Positions 8,359 to 17,039 of a DNA stretch of 64,000 nucleotides are shown here, in pieces (positions within the stretch are counted from its first letter, which is position 1; every line of letters begins with the position of its first letter). The position numbers were made by a program, and so were the translations under genes. Origin of the DNA: Halegenticoccus tardaugens. GTDB taxonomy: Archaea; Halobacteriota; Halobacteria; Halobacteriales; Haloferacaceae. Under the pieces are notes generated by a model. The model searched no databases. It was not told the origin of the DNA and saw only the letters and a list, made by a program, of their open reading frames with translations. Where the stretch lies: positions 248,001-312,000 of the forward strand of contig NZ_SDIC01000003.1 in NCBI RefSeq assembly GCF_004116405.1. Reading direction: 5' to 3'.

Positions 8359-9322
8359 ATGAGAGGGAGGCAATGGTTCGCGGCGGCGTTCGCCGCGATG
8401 CTCGTCGTCGCCGGGGCTTCGGCGTTCGCCGGAACCGCCGCGGCCGACGACGCACAGACGATCGACGTAGAACAGGAGGGCGAAGCGGGGACGGCGACCG
8501 TCTCCGCGACCGAAAACGACACCGCCGTCGAGGGCGCGACCGTCGAGGTCGAAGCCGACGGTAACTACTCGGGCGCGGGCGACTACGAGACGGACGAGAA
8601 CGGCACCGTCGAGCTCCCCGCGCCGAACGAGACGACCGACGTGAACGTGACCGTCGTCGTCGACGAGGAGACGGAGACGACGATCGAACTCGCGGGGCCC
8701 GAACTCGCGGTCGACGCCGAGAGCGCGGCTGACGGAACGGCCGTCGTCTCGGTCACGCGCTACGGTGCCGGCGTCCCGAACGCGTCGGTGTCGGTCGCCG
8801 CCGACGGCGACTACTCGGGTGCGGGTGACTACGCGACGAACGACGAGGGCACCGTCGAACTGCCCGCGCCGAACGAGACGACGGACGTCGAGATCGAGGC
8901 GTCGGAGGGCAACGAGACGGTCGAGACGACCGCCACGCTCGACGCGCGAGGAGGAGTCGATGGCGTTCGGTCAGCGCGTCTCCGGATTCGTCGCGGGACT
9001 GCTCGGTAGCGGCGACGACGACGCGGAGGGCGGCATCGGCCAGTCGGTCTCGGAGTTCGCCCGCGAGGAGAACCCGAGCAACGACGAGCGGCCCGATCAC
9101 GCCGGTCCGTCGAACGAGACGGATGCGGAGAACGCCTCGGACGAGAAACGCGGCGAGAACGCCTCGAAGTCCGGCGAAGACGCGCCGGAGAACGGCTCCG
9201 ACGCGACGCCGGACCGGGCAGCCGACGGATCGTCCGACGCCGACGAGGACGAGAGCGACGAGCGCGGGAACGGCTCCGGCGCGGACGACCGCGGCGGACC
9301 GCCCGCGCACGCGAAGGCGTAG
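8359..9322 (+). pseudogene. Secreted repeat-containing surface protein, interrupted by a frameshift
   Basis: The first frame (8359-9009) begins MRGRQWFAAAFAAMLVVAG, a Sec-type signal peptide ending near AAADD, then two related 90-residue segments sharing SGAGDY and GTVELPAPNETTDV. At 8943-8950 the continuing sequence moves to the next frame, which reads REEESMAFGQRVSGFVAGLL and then a very acidic Asn/Glu/Asp/Ser-rich tail ending HAKA at 9322. The joint lies in a GCGCGCG run; adding one CG there would give one 322-residue protein (signal, two repeats, hydrophobic helix, acidic tail). It could be a real mutation, a phase-variable tract or an assembly error. Without correction the first frame ends after 216 residues; a separate start at ATG 8960 could serve the second part. 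Confidence 0.65.
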
Positions 9323-9444
9323 CGATCGAACGATCCGGGCGCGACTCGGGCAGAGAGGCACCCGATACGCGTTTTCGACCGCCGTTTTCGCGCGCGGCTC
9401 GACGCTCCGGTAGGGTTTTGAGCGGCGTCGCCGAACCAGCGGTC

Positions 9445-10734
9445 ATGAGCACGACGGCGTACCCCCCCGTCAGCGAGCACCTCGACGACGTCGAGGCGGC
9501 GCGCGCGGAGGGTCGACGCAAGATGGACTGGGCGCTACAGCACATGCCGATCCTGCGGGCGCTGCGCGAGGAGTTCGAGGCGGCGCAACCGTTCGCCGGG
9601 CAGACGATCGGGATGGCGATGCACGTCGAGGCGAAGACGGCGAACCTCGTCGAACTGCTCGCGCTCGGCGGCGCGGAGGTCGCCATCACGGGCTGCAACC
9701 CGCTGTCGACGCACGACGACGTGAGCGCGGCGCTCGACGCGAACGAGGACGTCACCTCCTACGCCGTCCGCGGCGTCGACGAGGAGGGGTACTACGACGC
9801 CATCGAGGCCGTCATCGCCCACGAACCGACCGTGACGGTCGACGACGGGATGGACATGGTGGCGGCGATCCACGAGGACCGCCCCGACCTCATCGACTCC
9901 ATCGTCGGCGGCTGCGAGGAGACGACCACCGGCATCCACCGCCTGCGGGCGATGGCCGCGGACGGGGCGCTGCGGTACCCCGTCTTCGCCGTCAACGACA
10001 CGCCGATGAAGCGGTTGTTCGACAACGTCCACGGGACGGGCGAGTCGTCGCTCGCGACCATCGCGATGACGACGAACCTCTCGTACGCCGGGAAGACCGT
10101 CGTCGTCGCGGGCTACGGTTACTGCGGGAAGGGCGTCGCGAAGAAGGCCGCCGGCCAGAACGCGAACGTCGTCGTCACCGAGGTCGAACCGCGCCGCGCG
10201 CTGGAGGCGCACATGGAGGGCTACGACGTGATGCCCATGGCTGACGCGGCCGAGGTCGGCGACGTGTTCGTCACGACGACGGGCAACCGCGACGTGATCA
10301 CCCGCGAGCACTTCGAGCGGATGAAAGACGGCGTCCTCCTCGCCAACGCCGGCCACTTCGACATCGAGATCGACCTCGACGCGCTCTCGGACCTCGCGGC
10401 CGACCGCTACGAGGCGCGCGACGGCGTCGAGGCGTACGAACTGGCCGACGGCCGCCGGCTGAACGTCCTCGCGGAGGGCCGCCTCGTCAACCTCGCGAGC
10501 CCCATCGCCCTCGGCCACCCGGTCGAGGTGATGGACCAGAGCTTCGGCGTGCAGGCGGTCTGCGTCCGCGAGATGATCGAGAACGGCGAGGCGTACGGCC
10601 CGGGCGTCCACGAGGTGCCGGACGAACTCGACCGCGAGGTCGCTGAGGTCAAACTCGCCGCCGAGGGCGTCGAGATCGACGGCCTCTCCGCGGCGCAGGA
10701 GGAGTACATGGGGAGCTGGCAGCACGGCACCTAG
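9445..10734 (+). CDS. ahcY: Adenosylhomocysteinase
   Basis: 429 residues from ATG 9445. The enzyme reversibly splits S-adenosylhomocysteine into adenosine and homocysteine using bound NAD. Visible family features are HVEAKTANLVELLALGGAEV, the NGCNP-like stretch TGCNPLSTHDDV, VGGCEETTTG, the lysine-bearing PVFAVNDTPMKRLFDNVHGT, and the NAD-binding GYGYCGKGVAKKAAG. It lacks the roughly 40-residue insert and the C-terminal KPDHYRY end of eukaryotic and many bacterial forms, as expected for the archaeal type. The adjacent amidohydrolase may act on the same substrate. Confidence 0.96.
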   Translation: MSTTAYPPVSEHLDDVEAARAEGRRKMDWALQHMPILRALREEFEAAQPFAGQTIGMAMHVEAKTANLVELLALGGAEVAITGCNPLSTHDDVSAALDANEDVTSYAVRGVDEEGYYDAIEAVIAHEPTVTVDDGMDMVAAIHEDRPDLIDSIVGGCEETTTGIHRLRAMAADGALRYPVFAVNDTPMKRLFDNVHGTGESSLATIAMTTNLSYAGKTVVVAGYGYCGKGVAKKAAGQNANVVVTEVEPRRALEAHMEGYDVMPMADAAEVGDVFVTTTGNRDVITREHFERMKDGVLLANAGHFDIEIDLDALSDLAADRYEARDGVEAYELADGRRLNVLAEGRLVNLASPIALGHPVEVMDQSFGVQAVCVREMIENGEAYGPGVHEVPDELDREVAEVKLAAEGVEIDGLSAAQEEYMGSWQHGT

Positions 10735-10878
10735 CGTCGGGCGCGGCCGTCGAAGGCGACGATCGGGACGACTCCCAGTGACGACTCCCGGCGACGACCG
10801 GCGACGAATCGATCCCCGAAACCGCGGGACTCGGTCGCAGTCGACTTCTTTATGCCGGCGGACGTAAGAGTTCCCGCG

Positions 10879-11364
10879 ATGTCGAACGCGAAAGGCGACC
10901 GCCGCGAGCGAGAACTCGTCAATCTGCTCGACGAGGCCGGATTCGCCGTCATGCGCGCCCCCGCCAGCGGGAGCGCGACGACCCGCGAACTCCCCGACGT
11001 CCTCGCCGGCGACGGCGAGGTCTTCTACGCCATCGAGGCGAAATCGAGCGCCGGCAACCCGATCTACCTCACCGGCGAGGAGATCGAGGCGCTGGTCTAC
11101 TTCAGCGAGAACTTCGGCGCGAAGCCGAAGGTGGCGGTCCGGTTCGACCGCGAGGACTGGTACTTCTTCCATCCGGCGGACCTCTACCGGACCGACGGCG
11201 GCAACTACCGCGTCAAAAAGGAGGCCGCGCTCGCCGACGGCGCGACCCTCGCCGATCTGACGAGCGCCGGCGGCGCGACCGACGGCCACGGCGTTCTCGA
11301 CGTGCTCCTCGCGGTCGAACAGGGGCTCCTCTCGCCGGACGAGGCCGCGACGATGTTGGAGTGA
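10879..11364 (+). CDS. hjc: Holliday junction resolvase
   Basis: 161 residues from ATG 10879; a start at 10852 adds only 9 residues. The archaeal Hjc nuclease core is clear: [15 protein letters not shown] (catalytic Glu), [19 protein letters not shown] with the metal-binding Asp, and FYAIEAKSS carrying the E-x-K pair. Hjc cuts four-way junctions made in recombination. A C-terminal extension of about 30 residues ([20 protein letters not shown]) is typical of haloarchaeal members. A TATA-like TTCTTTATG lies just upstream (about 10846-10854). Other replication and repair genes (priL, pcn, rpa3, mcm) share this window. Confidence 0.95.
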   Translation: MSNAKGDRRERELVNLLDEAGFAVMRAPASGSATTRELPDVLAGDGEVFYAIEAKSSAGNPIYLTGEEIEALVYFSENFGAKPKVAVRFDREDWYFFHPADLYRTDGGNYRVKKEAALADGATLADLTSAGGATDGHGVLDVLLAVEQGLLSPDEAATMLE

Positions 11365-11509
11365 CGCGACCCGGTCCCGTTCTCGACGGCTTTCCGACAC
11401 GACCGCGGGACGGACGCGCGGTAACCGTTCAGTAATCGATCATAGTTACTAAGGGGTTGTCTTAACTATATATGGGAAAGGAATATTCGGTGTAGACAGG
11501 AGCGAAACC

Positions 11510-11722
11510 ATGAGCACGACCCCGAACCCGCCGGCCAGAACGACCGACATCGAGACGGAGTGGCCGCGTTTCGAACTCGAATTCACCTTCAACCCGAAGC
11601 TCGCGGGGAGGGAGTTCGACCCGGACGAGGTCGTCGTCTACGACCGGCGCGTCGGCGTCAGCGCGACGCGGTGGATCGCGGCGGAGCGCGGCTCGTACGT
11701 CGCGGTCGACGAGGTCCGCTGA
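11510..11722 (+). CDS. Small conserved haloarchaeal protein
   Basis: 70 residues with no recognised motif beyond a pattern seen in many short haloarchaeal proteins: FELEFTFNPKLAGREFDPDEVVVYDRR then TRWIAAERGSYVAVDEVR, a small all-beta look. A TATA-like ACTATATATGGG (11466-11477) and a purine-rich CAGGAGCG ribosome site precede the ATG, so it has its own promoter and a leadered mRNA. It ends 5 bp before the next small membrane protein gene and is probably cotranscribed with it. No function is assigned. Confidence 0.7.
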   Translation: MSTTPNPPARTTDIETEWPRFELEFTFNPKLAGREFDPDEVVVYDRRVGVSATRWIAAERGSYVAVDEVR

Positions 11723-11727
11723 GCGCG

Positions 11728-11973
11728 ATGTCGAACGCTCCGTCGTCCGTCGAGGACCGTTCGTCACGGCTCATCGTCGACGCGCGCGCCGCGCTACTGC
11801 GGGTCGCTCGGCCGCTCGTCCTCCCGCTGCGCGTTTTCGCCTTCTGGACGGCCGTCGTCGTCCCGGCGTTTTATTTTCACGCCCTCTATCACGGCTTTTG
11901 GCCCCGGTTCGTGCTCCTCGTTTGCGTTCACGCGGTCGCGCTGCTCCTCGGTCGCAACCACAACCGGGGGTGA
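11728..11973 (+). CDS. Small two-segment membrane protein
   Basis: 81 residues. After a 30-residue polar lead with Arg-rich ends, two hydrophobic stretches follow (LVLPLRVFAFWTAVVVPAFY, then FVLLVCVHAVALLLG) separated by an aromatic HALYHGFWPR turn; the tail is RNHNRG. It lies 5 bp behind the preceding small gene, suggesting an operon. Not recognised as a known family. An in-frame upstream start at 11560 overlaps the neighbour and is unlikely. Confidence 0.65.
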   Translation: MSNAPSSVEDRSSRLIVDARAALLRVARPLVLPLRVFAFWTAVVVPAFYFHALYHGFWPRFVLLVCVHAVALLLGRNHNRG

Positions 11974-12094
11974 CCGCGGCGGTTCGGTTCCGCGCGAGAG
12001 CCGTCGCTCGTCGCACGCTTCGGTCTCGTTACGGTCACCGATCGTCGTCGACCGCAGGCGGCTCTTCGTCGGCCTCAGGCGGTCGCCATCGCGC

Positions 12095-12781
12095 TCAGGC
12101 GCTCGCGAACGCGTCCAGTTGCGCCTGCGACTCGGGCGACCGATCGGGCCCGACGCGGCGAAGCCGCGAGGCCGGGAAGCTGTACCGCTTCAGTTCGGTC
12201 GCGTCGAGCGAGTCGCCGGCGCGCACGGAGTCGAGGTACACCGCTTCGACGACCGGTTCGTGACCGCCGTAGTCGGCGTTCGTCTCGTACTCGGAGACGG
12301 CGATGCCGTCCTCGGTCGTCGTCTCGTCGGCGCGGTCGGCCGTCACCCGGGTGACGACCAGCCTGCGGCCGGTCTCGCGGTCGCGGACGAGGTCGCCGAC
12401 CGCGATCTCGTGGCGGTCGCACAGCCGCGGGCCGACGTCGGTCGTCGGCACGAACAGCCGGCGGCCGCAGACGGCGCAGGCGGCGGCGCGCTTGCCCGGC
12501 GGCGGGACGCGACCCTCGTTGACCTCGATCGCGACCCGGCGGAGGTGTTTACACCGCGATCCGCGGATCGCGTGGTCGGGGCAGGTGCAGGTCCGCCCGT
12601 CGAGGTCGACCACGTAGGTGCCGTGATCGGTCTCGACGACGTAGCGGTCGTCGCGGAGCGGGCGAACGAGCATCGGCTCGGTCCGCGCCCGGCGGGACCG
12701 GCCGGTGTACCCGCCGCCCGGGAGGGTGGTTTTCGTGCGGACGGGGATCGGTGACGCTGGTGGATTTCTGGTTTGCGTCAT
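12095..12781 (-). CDS. SWIM zinc-finger protein
   Basis: 228 residues from ATG 12781. A SWIM domain (C-x-C-xn-C-x-H) is formed by C65, C67, C77 and H79 in RTCTCPDHAIRGSRCKHL. A second metal site follows: CAVCGRRLF and, after about 12 residues, LCDRHEIA. The rest is beta-rich (GDLVRDRETGRRLVVTRV) with an acidic character. SWIM fingers bind nucleic acid or proteins and occur in haloarchaeal proteins often called after this domain. The gene stands alone; its start lies about 250 bp from a region of tandem repeats and a divergent small membrane gene. Confidence 0.8.
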   Translation of the reverse strand: MTQTRNPPASPIPVRTKTTLPGGGYTGRSRRARTEPMLVRPLRDDRYVVETDHGTYVVDLDGRTCTCPDHAIRGSRCKHLRRVAIEVNEGRVPPPGKRAAACAVCGRRLFVPTTDVGPRLCDRHEIAVGDLVRDRETGRRLVVTRVTADRADETTTEDGIAVSEYETNADYGGHEPVVEAVYLDSVRAGDSLDATELKRYSFPASRLRRVGPDRSPESQAQLDAFASA

Positions 12782-12910
12782 GGTTCTGTACGTCGGGGCG
12801 AGCCGCCGCCCCGGAGCAACCAATATAGGTTCCGGAGCCACCTAAACCTTCGGCTCAGCCCCGAAAACCTTCGAATTCGTCTTTTCCGACCGATTCTGCG
12901 GACTCCCGCG

Positions 12911-13020
12911 CCGACCGCCTAAGGCCGTCACACCGACCACCGCAGTCCCCCACGCCGACCACCGAAGTAAGCCCCACCGATCGCCGAAGTCCGCCGTACC
13001 GACTATCGAAGTCCTTTTGA
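12911..13020. repeat. Five 22-bp degenerate tandem repeats
   Basis: Units start at 12911, 12933, 12955, 12977 and 12999, exactly 22 bp apart, each opening CCGAC or CCGAT and most carrying CGAAGT or CGCAGT about nine bases later. The last unit runs into a TATA-like TTTTGATA (13015-13022). Spacing of two helical turns would place repeats on one face of the DNA upstream of the gene at 13044. Confidence 0.7.
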
Positions 13021-13023
13021 TAC

Positions 13024-13043
13024 GCCCGGCGGAAACGCCGGGC
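13024..13043 (+). promoter_or_regulatory. 8-bp GC hairpin with GAAA loop abutting a start codon
   Basis: GCCCGGCG, GAAA, CGCCGGGC: a perfect stem and GNRA-type tetraloop that ends on the base before ATG 13044. With TATA near 13018 the transcript might begin at the ATG, in which case the symmetry acts at the DNA level; if transcription starts earlier it would shield the start codon. Confidence 0.6.
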
Positions 13044-13238
13044 ATGGATCTCGAAGAGGGGGCGCTCCAGCAGATCGTCGTCTCCGTCGTCGCGGTCGGG
13101 TTTTTCATCGCGCTCATTCTCGCCATCGGGATGACGTTCGGCACCAGCCTGGGGCAGTCCGGCGGGCTCGCGCTCGTCGGGAGCATCGTGCTCTTCATCG
13201 TCGTGATGGCGCTCGTCGGCTTCTTCCTCTCGCGGTGA
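13044..13238 (+). CDS. Small membrane protein, two transmembrane segments
   Basis: 64 residues, MDLEEGALQQ then two long hydrophobic stretches (IVVSVVAVGFFIALILAIGM and LALVGSIVLFIVVMALVGFF) joined by a short GTSLGQSGG loop. The family is conserved in haloarchaea but without known function. The unusual feature is its upstream region: a 22-bp tandem repeat array and a hairpin that touches the ATG. It ends 10 bp before the convergent priL gene. Confidence 0.75.
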   Translation: MDLEEGALQQIVVSVVAVGFFIALILAIGMTFGTSLGQSGGLALVGSIVLFIVVMALVGFFLSR

Positions 13239-13248
13239 GCGCCGGCGG

Positions 13249-14355
13249 CTACGATTCGACCTCGCTTTCGCGGTCGCGCCAGTCGGTGACCTCCCCGGCG
13301 TCGGAGAGCGCCGCCTCGTAGTAGCCCATCGGGTGCGAGATCGTCTCGCACCGGGCGTCGGGGTTCACGCAGTCGTCGTACGCCCGCATCGTCGCGCAGG
13401 AGGGCGGCGGGTACTGTGCGCCAGCCTCGTCACGGAGGTACTCGGTCTGATAGCGGATCGCCTCCTCGTCGAGCGGGGTGTCCCGGTAGAGGTCGATGAT
13501 CTCGTCCGTGTCCATGCCGATCCCGGTAAGAAAGGCGGTGAGCGAGAACGCCGAGTGCGGTTCGAGATCCGCCTCGCGGCGGGCCCGTTCGAGGAGGCGT
13601 TTCATGCAGGGCGGAAACAGCTCCGGCGCGACCGTGTCGATCCGCCACGCGCCCTGTCGGTCGGCGAGCAGTTCCCGAAGCGCCTCGACCTCCGGCTCCA
13701 GCGCGTCGGCGATGCGCTCGCCCTCCGCGCTCGCGCGGACGTCGAACGGGAGTCCCTCGGCGACGCGTCGGCGGACCGCCTTTCGGAGCAGCCGGTACAG
13801 CTCTTCCCGTCGGACGCGGACCGCTCCCGCGGCGACTTCGCGGTTGACCAGCCGCCACTCGTCGCCCCACCCGGGGTCCGAAAGGCGGAGGTACGCCCCG
13901 AGAGCGATCCTGAAGGCGTCCGGCTCCCGCCCGTGCTCCGGCGGCTCCGTCCGTACGTCGGCCGCCAGGTCGAACTCGCGGAGGCAGTCGTCGATCGACG
14001 CCGTCCGTCGATCGGTGCTTCGGAGGCCGTCGTCGCCGGCCTCGAAGTCGGCGACGAACCGCTCGTGGGCGGTCGCCGCCTCCGCGGCGGCGTACTTGCG
14101 GACCGCCGCGCGCGAGTCGACGAGCGAGACGAGGATGCGCGCGACGGGGTACGACAGCAGCTCGTCGCGCAGGCTCCACTCGCCGGGGTCGTCGGGGGCC
14201 GTCGTTCCCGAGAGGAGCGCGCGCTCGACCCGCTCGCGCCCGCGGGCGACCGCCGGCGCGTCCTCCGCGACGAGCGCCGACAGCGCGACTCCCGAGGCCT
14301 CGACCGCCTCCCGGGCCGCCTCGAAGAAGGGGTACCGGGCGTGGAGCGGGCTCAT
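13249..14355 (-). CDS. priL: DNA primase large subunit
   Basis: 368 residues, a typical haloarchaeal length. The protein opens LHARYPFFEAAREAVE and has the four cysteines that hold the iron-sulfur cluster in the C-terminal domain: C250 (FPPCMKRLLE), C320 (PPPSCATMRAYDDC), C329 and C336. The flanking HSAFSLTAFLTGIGMDTDEI and YYEAAL stretches are also diagnostic. PriL pairs with PriS to make RNA primers at replication forks. PriS is not in this window. It is transcribed leftward with its promoter in the 150-bp gap to the next gene. Confidence 0.95.
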   Translation of the reverse strand: MSPLHARYPFFEAAREAVEASGVALSALVAEDAPAVARGRERVERALLSGTTAPDDPGEWSLRDELLSYPVARILVSLVDSRAAVRKYAAAEAATAHERFVADFEAGDDGLRSTDRRTASIDDCLREFDLAADVRTEPPEHGREPDAFRIALGAYLRLSDPGWGDEWRLVNREVAAGAVRVRREELYRLLRKAVRRRVAEGLPFDVRASAEGERIADALEPEVEALRELLADRQGAWRIDTVAPELFPPCMKRLLERARREADLEPHSAFSLTAFLTGIGMDTDEIIDLYRDTPLDEEAIRYQTEYLRDEAGAQYPPPSCATMRAYDDCVNPDARCETISHPMGYYEAALSDAGEVTDWRDRESEVES

Positions 14356-14506
14356 GCCTCTCCGTATTCCGTCGGGCGAGGATAAACTCGACGATCGACG
14401 CGACCGTCGAGAGAAACGGAACGTGTCCCCCGGGAAACGTCACGTTTCCGGCGACTCACTCGCAGACCGCACAATCTATATTCGTGACCGCTCAACCGAC
14501 GGGACA

Positions 14507-15094
14507 GTGCCGCACTTCGCGTACCCGTGCCCGGGCTGTCGAACGACGAACGACCTCCACGGCGCGGACTGCCGCTTCGAGGGGACGCCCTGGCCGGAGA
14601 TCGAGAAGGCGTACACCGATGTCGTCGCGCTCCTCTCCGCCGGGCCGCGGAGCGAGCGCGACCTCCGGCGCGGCGTCCACGGCGAGTGGGGGGCGCTTCA
14701 CGCCGCGGCGCTCGATCGGCTCAGGACGGAACAGCGGGTCACGGAGGAGGACGGCTCGCTCCGGCTTCTCACCGCGGCCGAGTACAAAGAACACGTCTCG
14801 GAGCCGACGCGGGAGCCGATGCGGACGATCTACCTGAAGGGGAGCGTGCCCGGCTGTCACGACAACGCCGTCTTCGCGATGATCGCGTGGTACGAGATGG
14901 TCGGTCTCTCGTGGGCCGAGACGAAGGAGAACGTCGTTTCGTGGCTCGAAGAGAGCGGCTCGTGGGCCCGCGGCGGCTTCGAGGAGGCCTCGCCCGAACA
15001 GCTCGTCGAGTCCAAGCGCCACGTCTACGAGGCCGGCTACGGGTGGAAGGAGAAGGCGCAGGCCGCAAAGAGCCTCATCGACCGGCGCGCGTGA
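14507..15094 (+). CDS. Conserved haloarchaeal protein with N-terminal zinc finger
   Basis: 195 residues from GTG 14507; a TATA-like CTATATT (14476-14482) lies about 28 bp upstream, supporting a leaderless start here. A C-x-x-C pair (YPCPGCRTTND) and a third cysteine at GADC form a short metal-binding knuckle. The middle has winged-helix features (SERDLRRGVHGEWGALHAAA and RLRTEQRVTEEDGSLRLL), and a C-terminal helical part contains a conserved GCHDNAVFAMIAWYEMVGLS. I recognise the family as conserved in halophilic archaea but with no assigned function; a nucleic-acid-linked role is plausible only from the zinc and wing features. Confidence 0.75.
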   Translation: MPHFAYPCPGCRTTNDLHGADCRFEGTPWPEIEKAYTDVVALLSAGPRSERDLRRGVHGEWGALHAAALDRLRTEQRVTEEDGSLRLLTAAEYKEHVSEPTREPMRTIYLKGSVPGCHDNAVFAMIAWYEMVGLSWAETKENVVSWLEESGSWARGGFEEASPEQLVESKRHVYEAGYGWKEKAQAAKSLIDRRA

Positions 15095-15147
15095 TGCGGG
15101 CAACCGTCCGACACAAACGTTAGGCTCGCCGCGACCCTTCGGTCGGC

Positions 15148-16494
15148 ATGAGCGTTCCCGAGGCGGCGACCGCAACGGCCGGGATTCGGAACCCGCGCCG
15201 GGCGCTCGCGGTCGTCGTCGCGGTCGTCTTCGTCGACCTACTCGGCTTCGGCGTCGTCATCCCGATCCTCCCCTTCTACGTCCGCAGTTTCGGCGTGAGC
15301 GACGTGTTTATCGGCCTGCTCGCGGCGTCGTACTCGTTCATGCAGTTTCTCTTCGCCCCCTTCCTCGGCCGGCTCTCCGATGAGCGCGGCCGCCGCCCCG
15401 TGCTGATGCTTTCGCTCTTGGGGAGCGCGATCGCGTGGGTCGTCTTCGGCCTTGCCGGCGAGGCCTCCTCGTTCGTCGGCGTCACGGCTGGGGTCGCCAC
15501 GCTCTTTCTCTCCCGGATGGTCGCCGGCGCGATGGGCGGCAACCTCGCCGCGGCGCAGGCGTACGTGGCAGACATCACGCCGCCGGAGCGTCGCGCGGGT
15601 GCGCTGGGACTCATCGGCGCGTCGTTCGGCCTCGGATTCATCTTCGGACCGGCGATCGGCGGGTTGCTCGCCAGCGATCCCGTCGTCGCGGCCGCGGATC
15701 GCTCGCTCCCGGCGATCGTTCCCGCCACCCCGTTTTCGCTCCCCAGCTTCGCCGCGGCGCTCCTCAGCCTCCTGAGCCTCTGTCTCGCCGCGTTGTTCCT
15801 GTCGGAGCCCGATCGAACGCGCGGTCCGGCGGGGCGCGGGACGCTCGTCGGGCAGTTCGCGTCGGCCCTCCGCGACGCCGACCTCCGCGGGCTCGTCGTC
15901 GCCTTCTTCCTCGCCTCGGTCGCCTTCTCGGGCGTTCAGGTGATGTTCATCCCCTACGCGGCGGACGTGTACGGCTACGACGCGACGCAGACGGCCTTCC
16001 TCCTGACGTACGTCGGCGTCCTCGGCGTCGTCAACCAGGGCGTGCTAGTCGGTCAGCTTTCGAAGCGGTACGACGCCGCGCGCATCGCCGTCGTCGGCGC
16101 GGTCGCTCTGCTCGTCTCCCTCGCCGTGCTCCCCTTCTCGCCCGCTCTCGGTCGGCTCCTTCCGGCGCTCCCCGACGCGCTCGCCGCGACCCTCTCCCGG
16201 GAACTGCTGGCGCTGCTCGTCGCGCTCGGTCTCCTCTCGTTCGGCAACGGACTGCTGAACGTCGCGCTCTCGACGCTCGTCTCGACGGCCGCGAGCGCGG
16301 AGACGCAGGGGAGCGCCTTCGGCGTCACGCAGGGGGCGGGGAGCCTCGGTCGGACGATCGGTCCGCCGGTCATGGCGGCGCTGTACGTCCTCGTCTACTG
16401 GTCACCGTTCGTCTCCGGCGCGCTGCTCATCGCGCCCATCGTCGCCCTCCTCGTCGGCCTCGCGGGACGACGGCGCGCTCCGACGGTCGGGTGA
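15148..16494 (+). CDS. MFS transporter, TetA-like DHA1 drug/H+ antiporter
   Basis: 448 residues with 12 predicted membrane segments. The first segment LGFGVVIPILPFYVRSFG and the loop GRLSDERGRRPVLMLSLLGS (motif A) are typical of tetracycline-exporter-like DHA1 transporters; AQAYVADITPPERRAGALGL is the motif between helices 4 and 5. These proteins expel drugs or metabolites in exchange for protons; here the substrate is unknown. It begins 54 bp after the zinc-finger gene on the same strand and may be read with it. Confidence 0.9.
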   Translation: MSVPEAATATAGIRNPRRALAVVVAVVFVDLLGFGVVIPILPFYVRSFGVSDVFIGLLAASYSFMQFLFAPFLGRLSDERGRRPVLMLSLLGSAIAWVVFGLAGEASSFVGVTAGVATLFLSRMVAGAMGGNLAAAQAYVADITPPERRAGALGLIGASFGLGFIFGPAIGGLLASDPVVAAADRSLPAIVPATPFSLPSFAAALLSLLSLCLAALFLSEPDRTRGPAGRGTLVGQFASALRDADLRGLVVAFFLASVAFSGVQVMFIPYAADVYGYDATQTAFLLTYVGVLGVVNQGVLVGQLSKRYDAARIAVVGAVALLVSLAVLPFSPALGRLLPALPDALAATLSRELLALLVALGLLSFGNGLLNVALSTLVSTAASAETQGSAFGVTQGAGSLGRTIGPPVMAALYVLVYWSPFVSGALLIAPIVALLVGLAGRRRAPTVG

Positions 16495-16574
16495 CTGTCC
16501 GCGGTCTCCCCTCTCCGATGGAGCGGAGCCGAAAAATATCGATCGCGGGTTCCGACGGCGATGCGGCCGGTCGC

Positions 16575-16814
16575 TCAGAACCGCGACAGCCGGATCTCGT
16601 CGTCGGCGACCTCGCCGACGGCGTTCTCCTGCAGCGGGTAGCTATCCTCGTCGGCGTCGCTCCAGCCGAGTTTCGACATGATGGCGTCCGTCAGCCCCGG
16701 GTCGGGGTCGACGTAGGCGGTACCGTGGCTCACTTCGACGACTCGTCCGATCTCGTCGCCCTCCGCGTCTACCACGCGCTTGCCCTCGTCGTCCTCGGTG
16801 AAGTTGTGTGCCAT
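16575..16814 (-). CDS. PRC-barrel-like small protein
   Basis: 79 residues. The order KRVVDAEGDEIGRVVEVSHGTAYVDPDPG and a late EIRLSRF is the small beta-barrel pattern used by haloarchaeal PRC-barrel proteins (a strand, a Gly-rich turn, then Asp/Pro turn). Very acidic, no cysteine. Such proteins are thought to assist RNA processing or protein interaction, but no role is known for this one. Its leftward promoter lies in the 225-bp gap after pcn, which otherwise holds nothing I recognise. Confidence 0.75.
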   Translation of the reverse strand: MAHNFTEDDEGKRVVDAEGDEIGRVVEVSHGTAYVDPDPGLTDAIMSKLGWSDADEDSYPLQENAVGEVADDEIRLSRF

Positions 16815-17039
16815 GCACCCGAACGTACTCGCGCCGGGTTTATATCCATTTTAGCCACCTCAAACGAATGTGATAGGTTCCCTCTCGGAGCCGGCGCTTC
16901 GGCGAGCGGCGCGGTAAGTGGTGGCTGATAGTGGTTCGTGAAGGTACGATGCGGTAGAGAACGGTACCGTACGGCGCGATTCGGACGAGCCGGAAGACGG
17001 GGCGGTGAGAGGCGCGACGAGCGGGCGGCCGGACGGCCG

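Noticed and set aside
8960-9322. Independent gene starting MAFGQRVSGF
   Set aside because: Possible, but the first-frame signal/repeat protein runs directly into it and a single CG shift joins them, so a frameshifted single gene is more economical.
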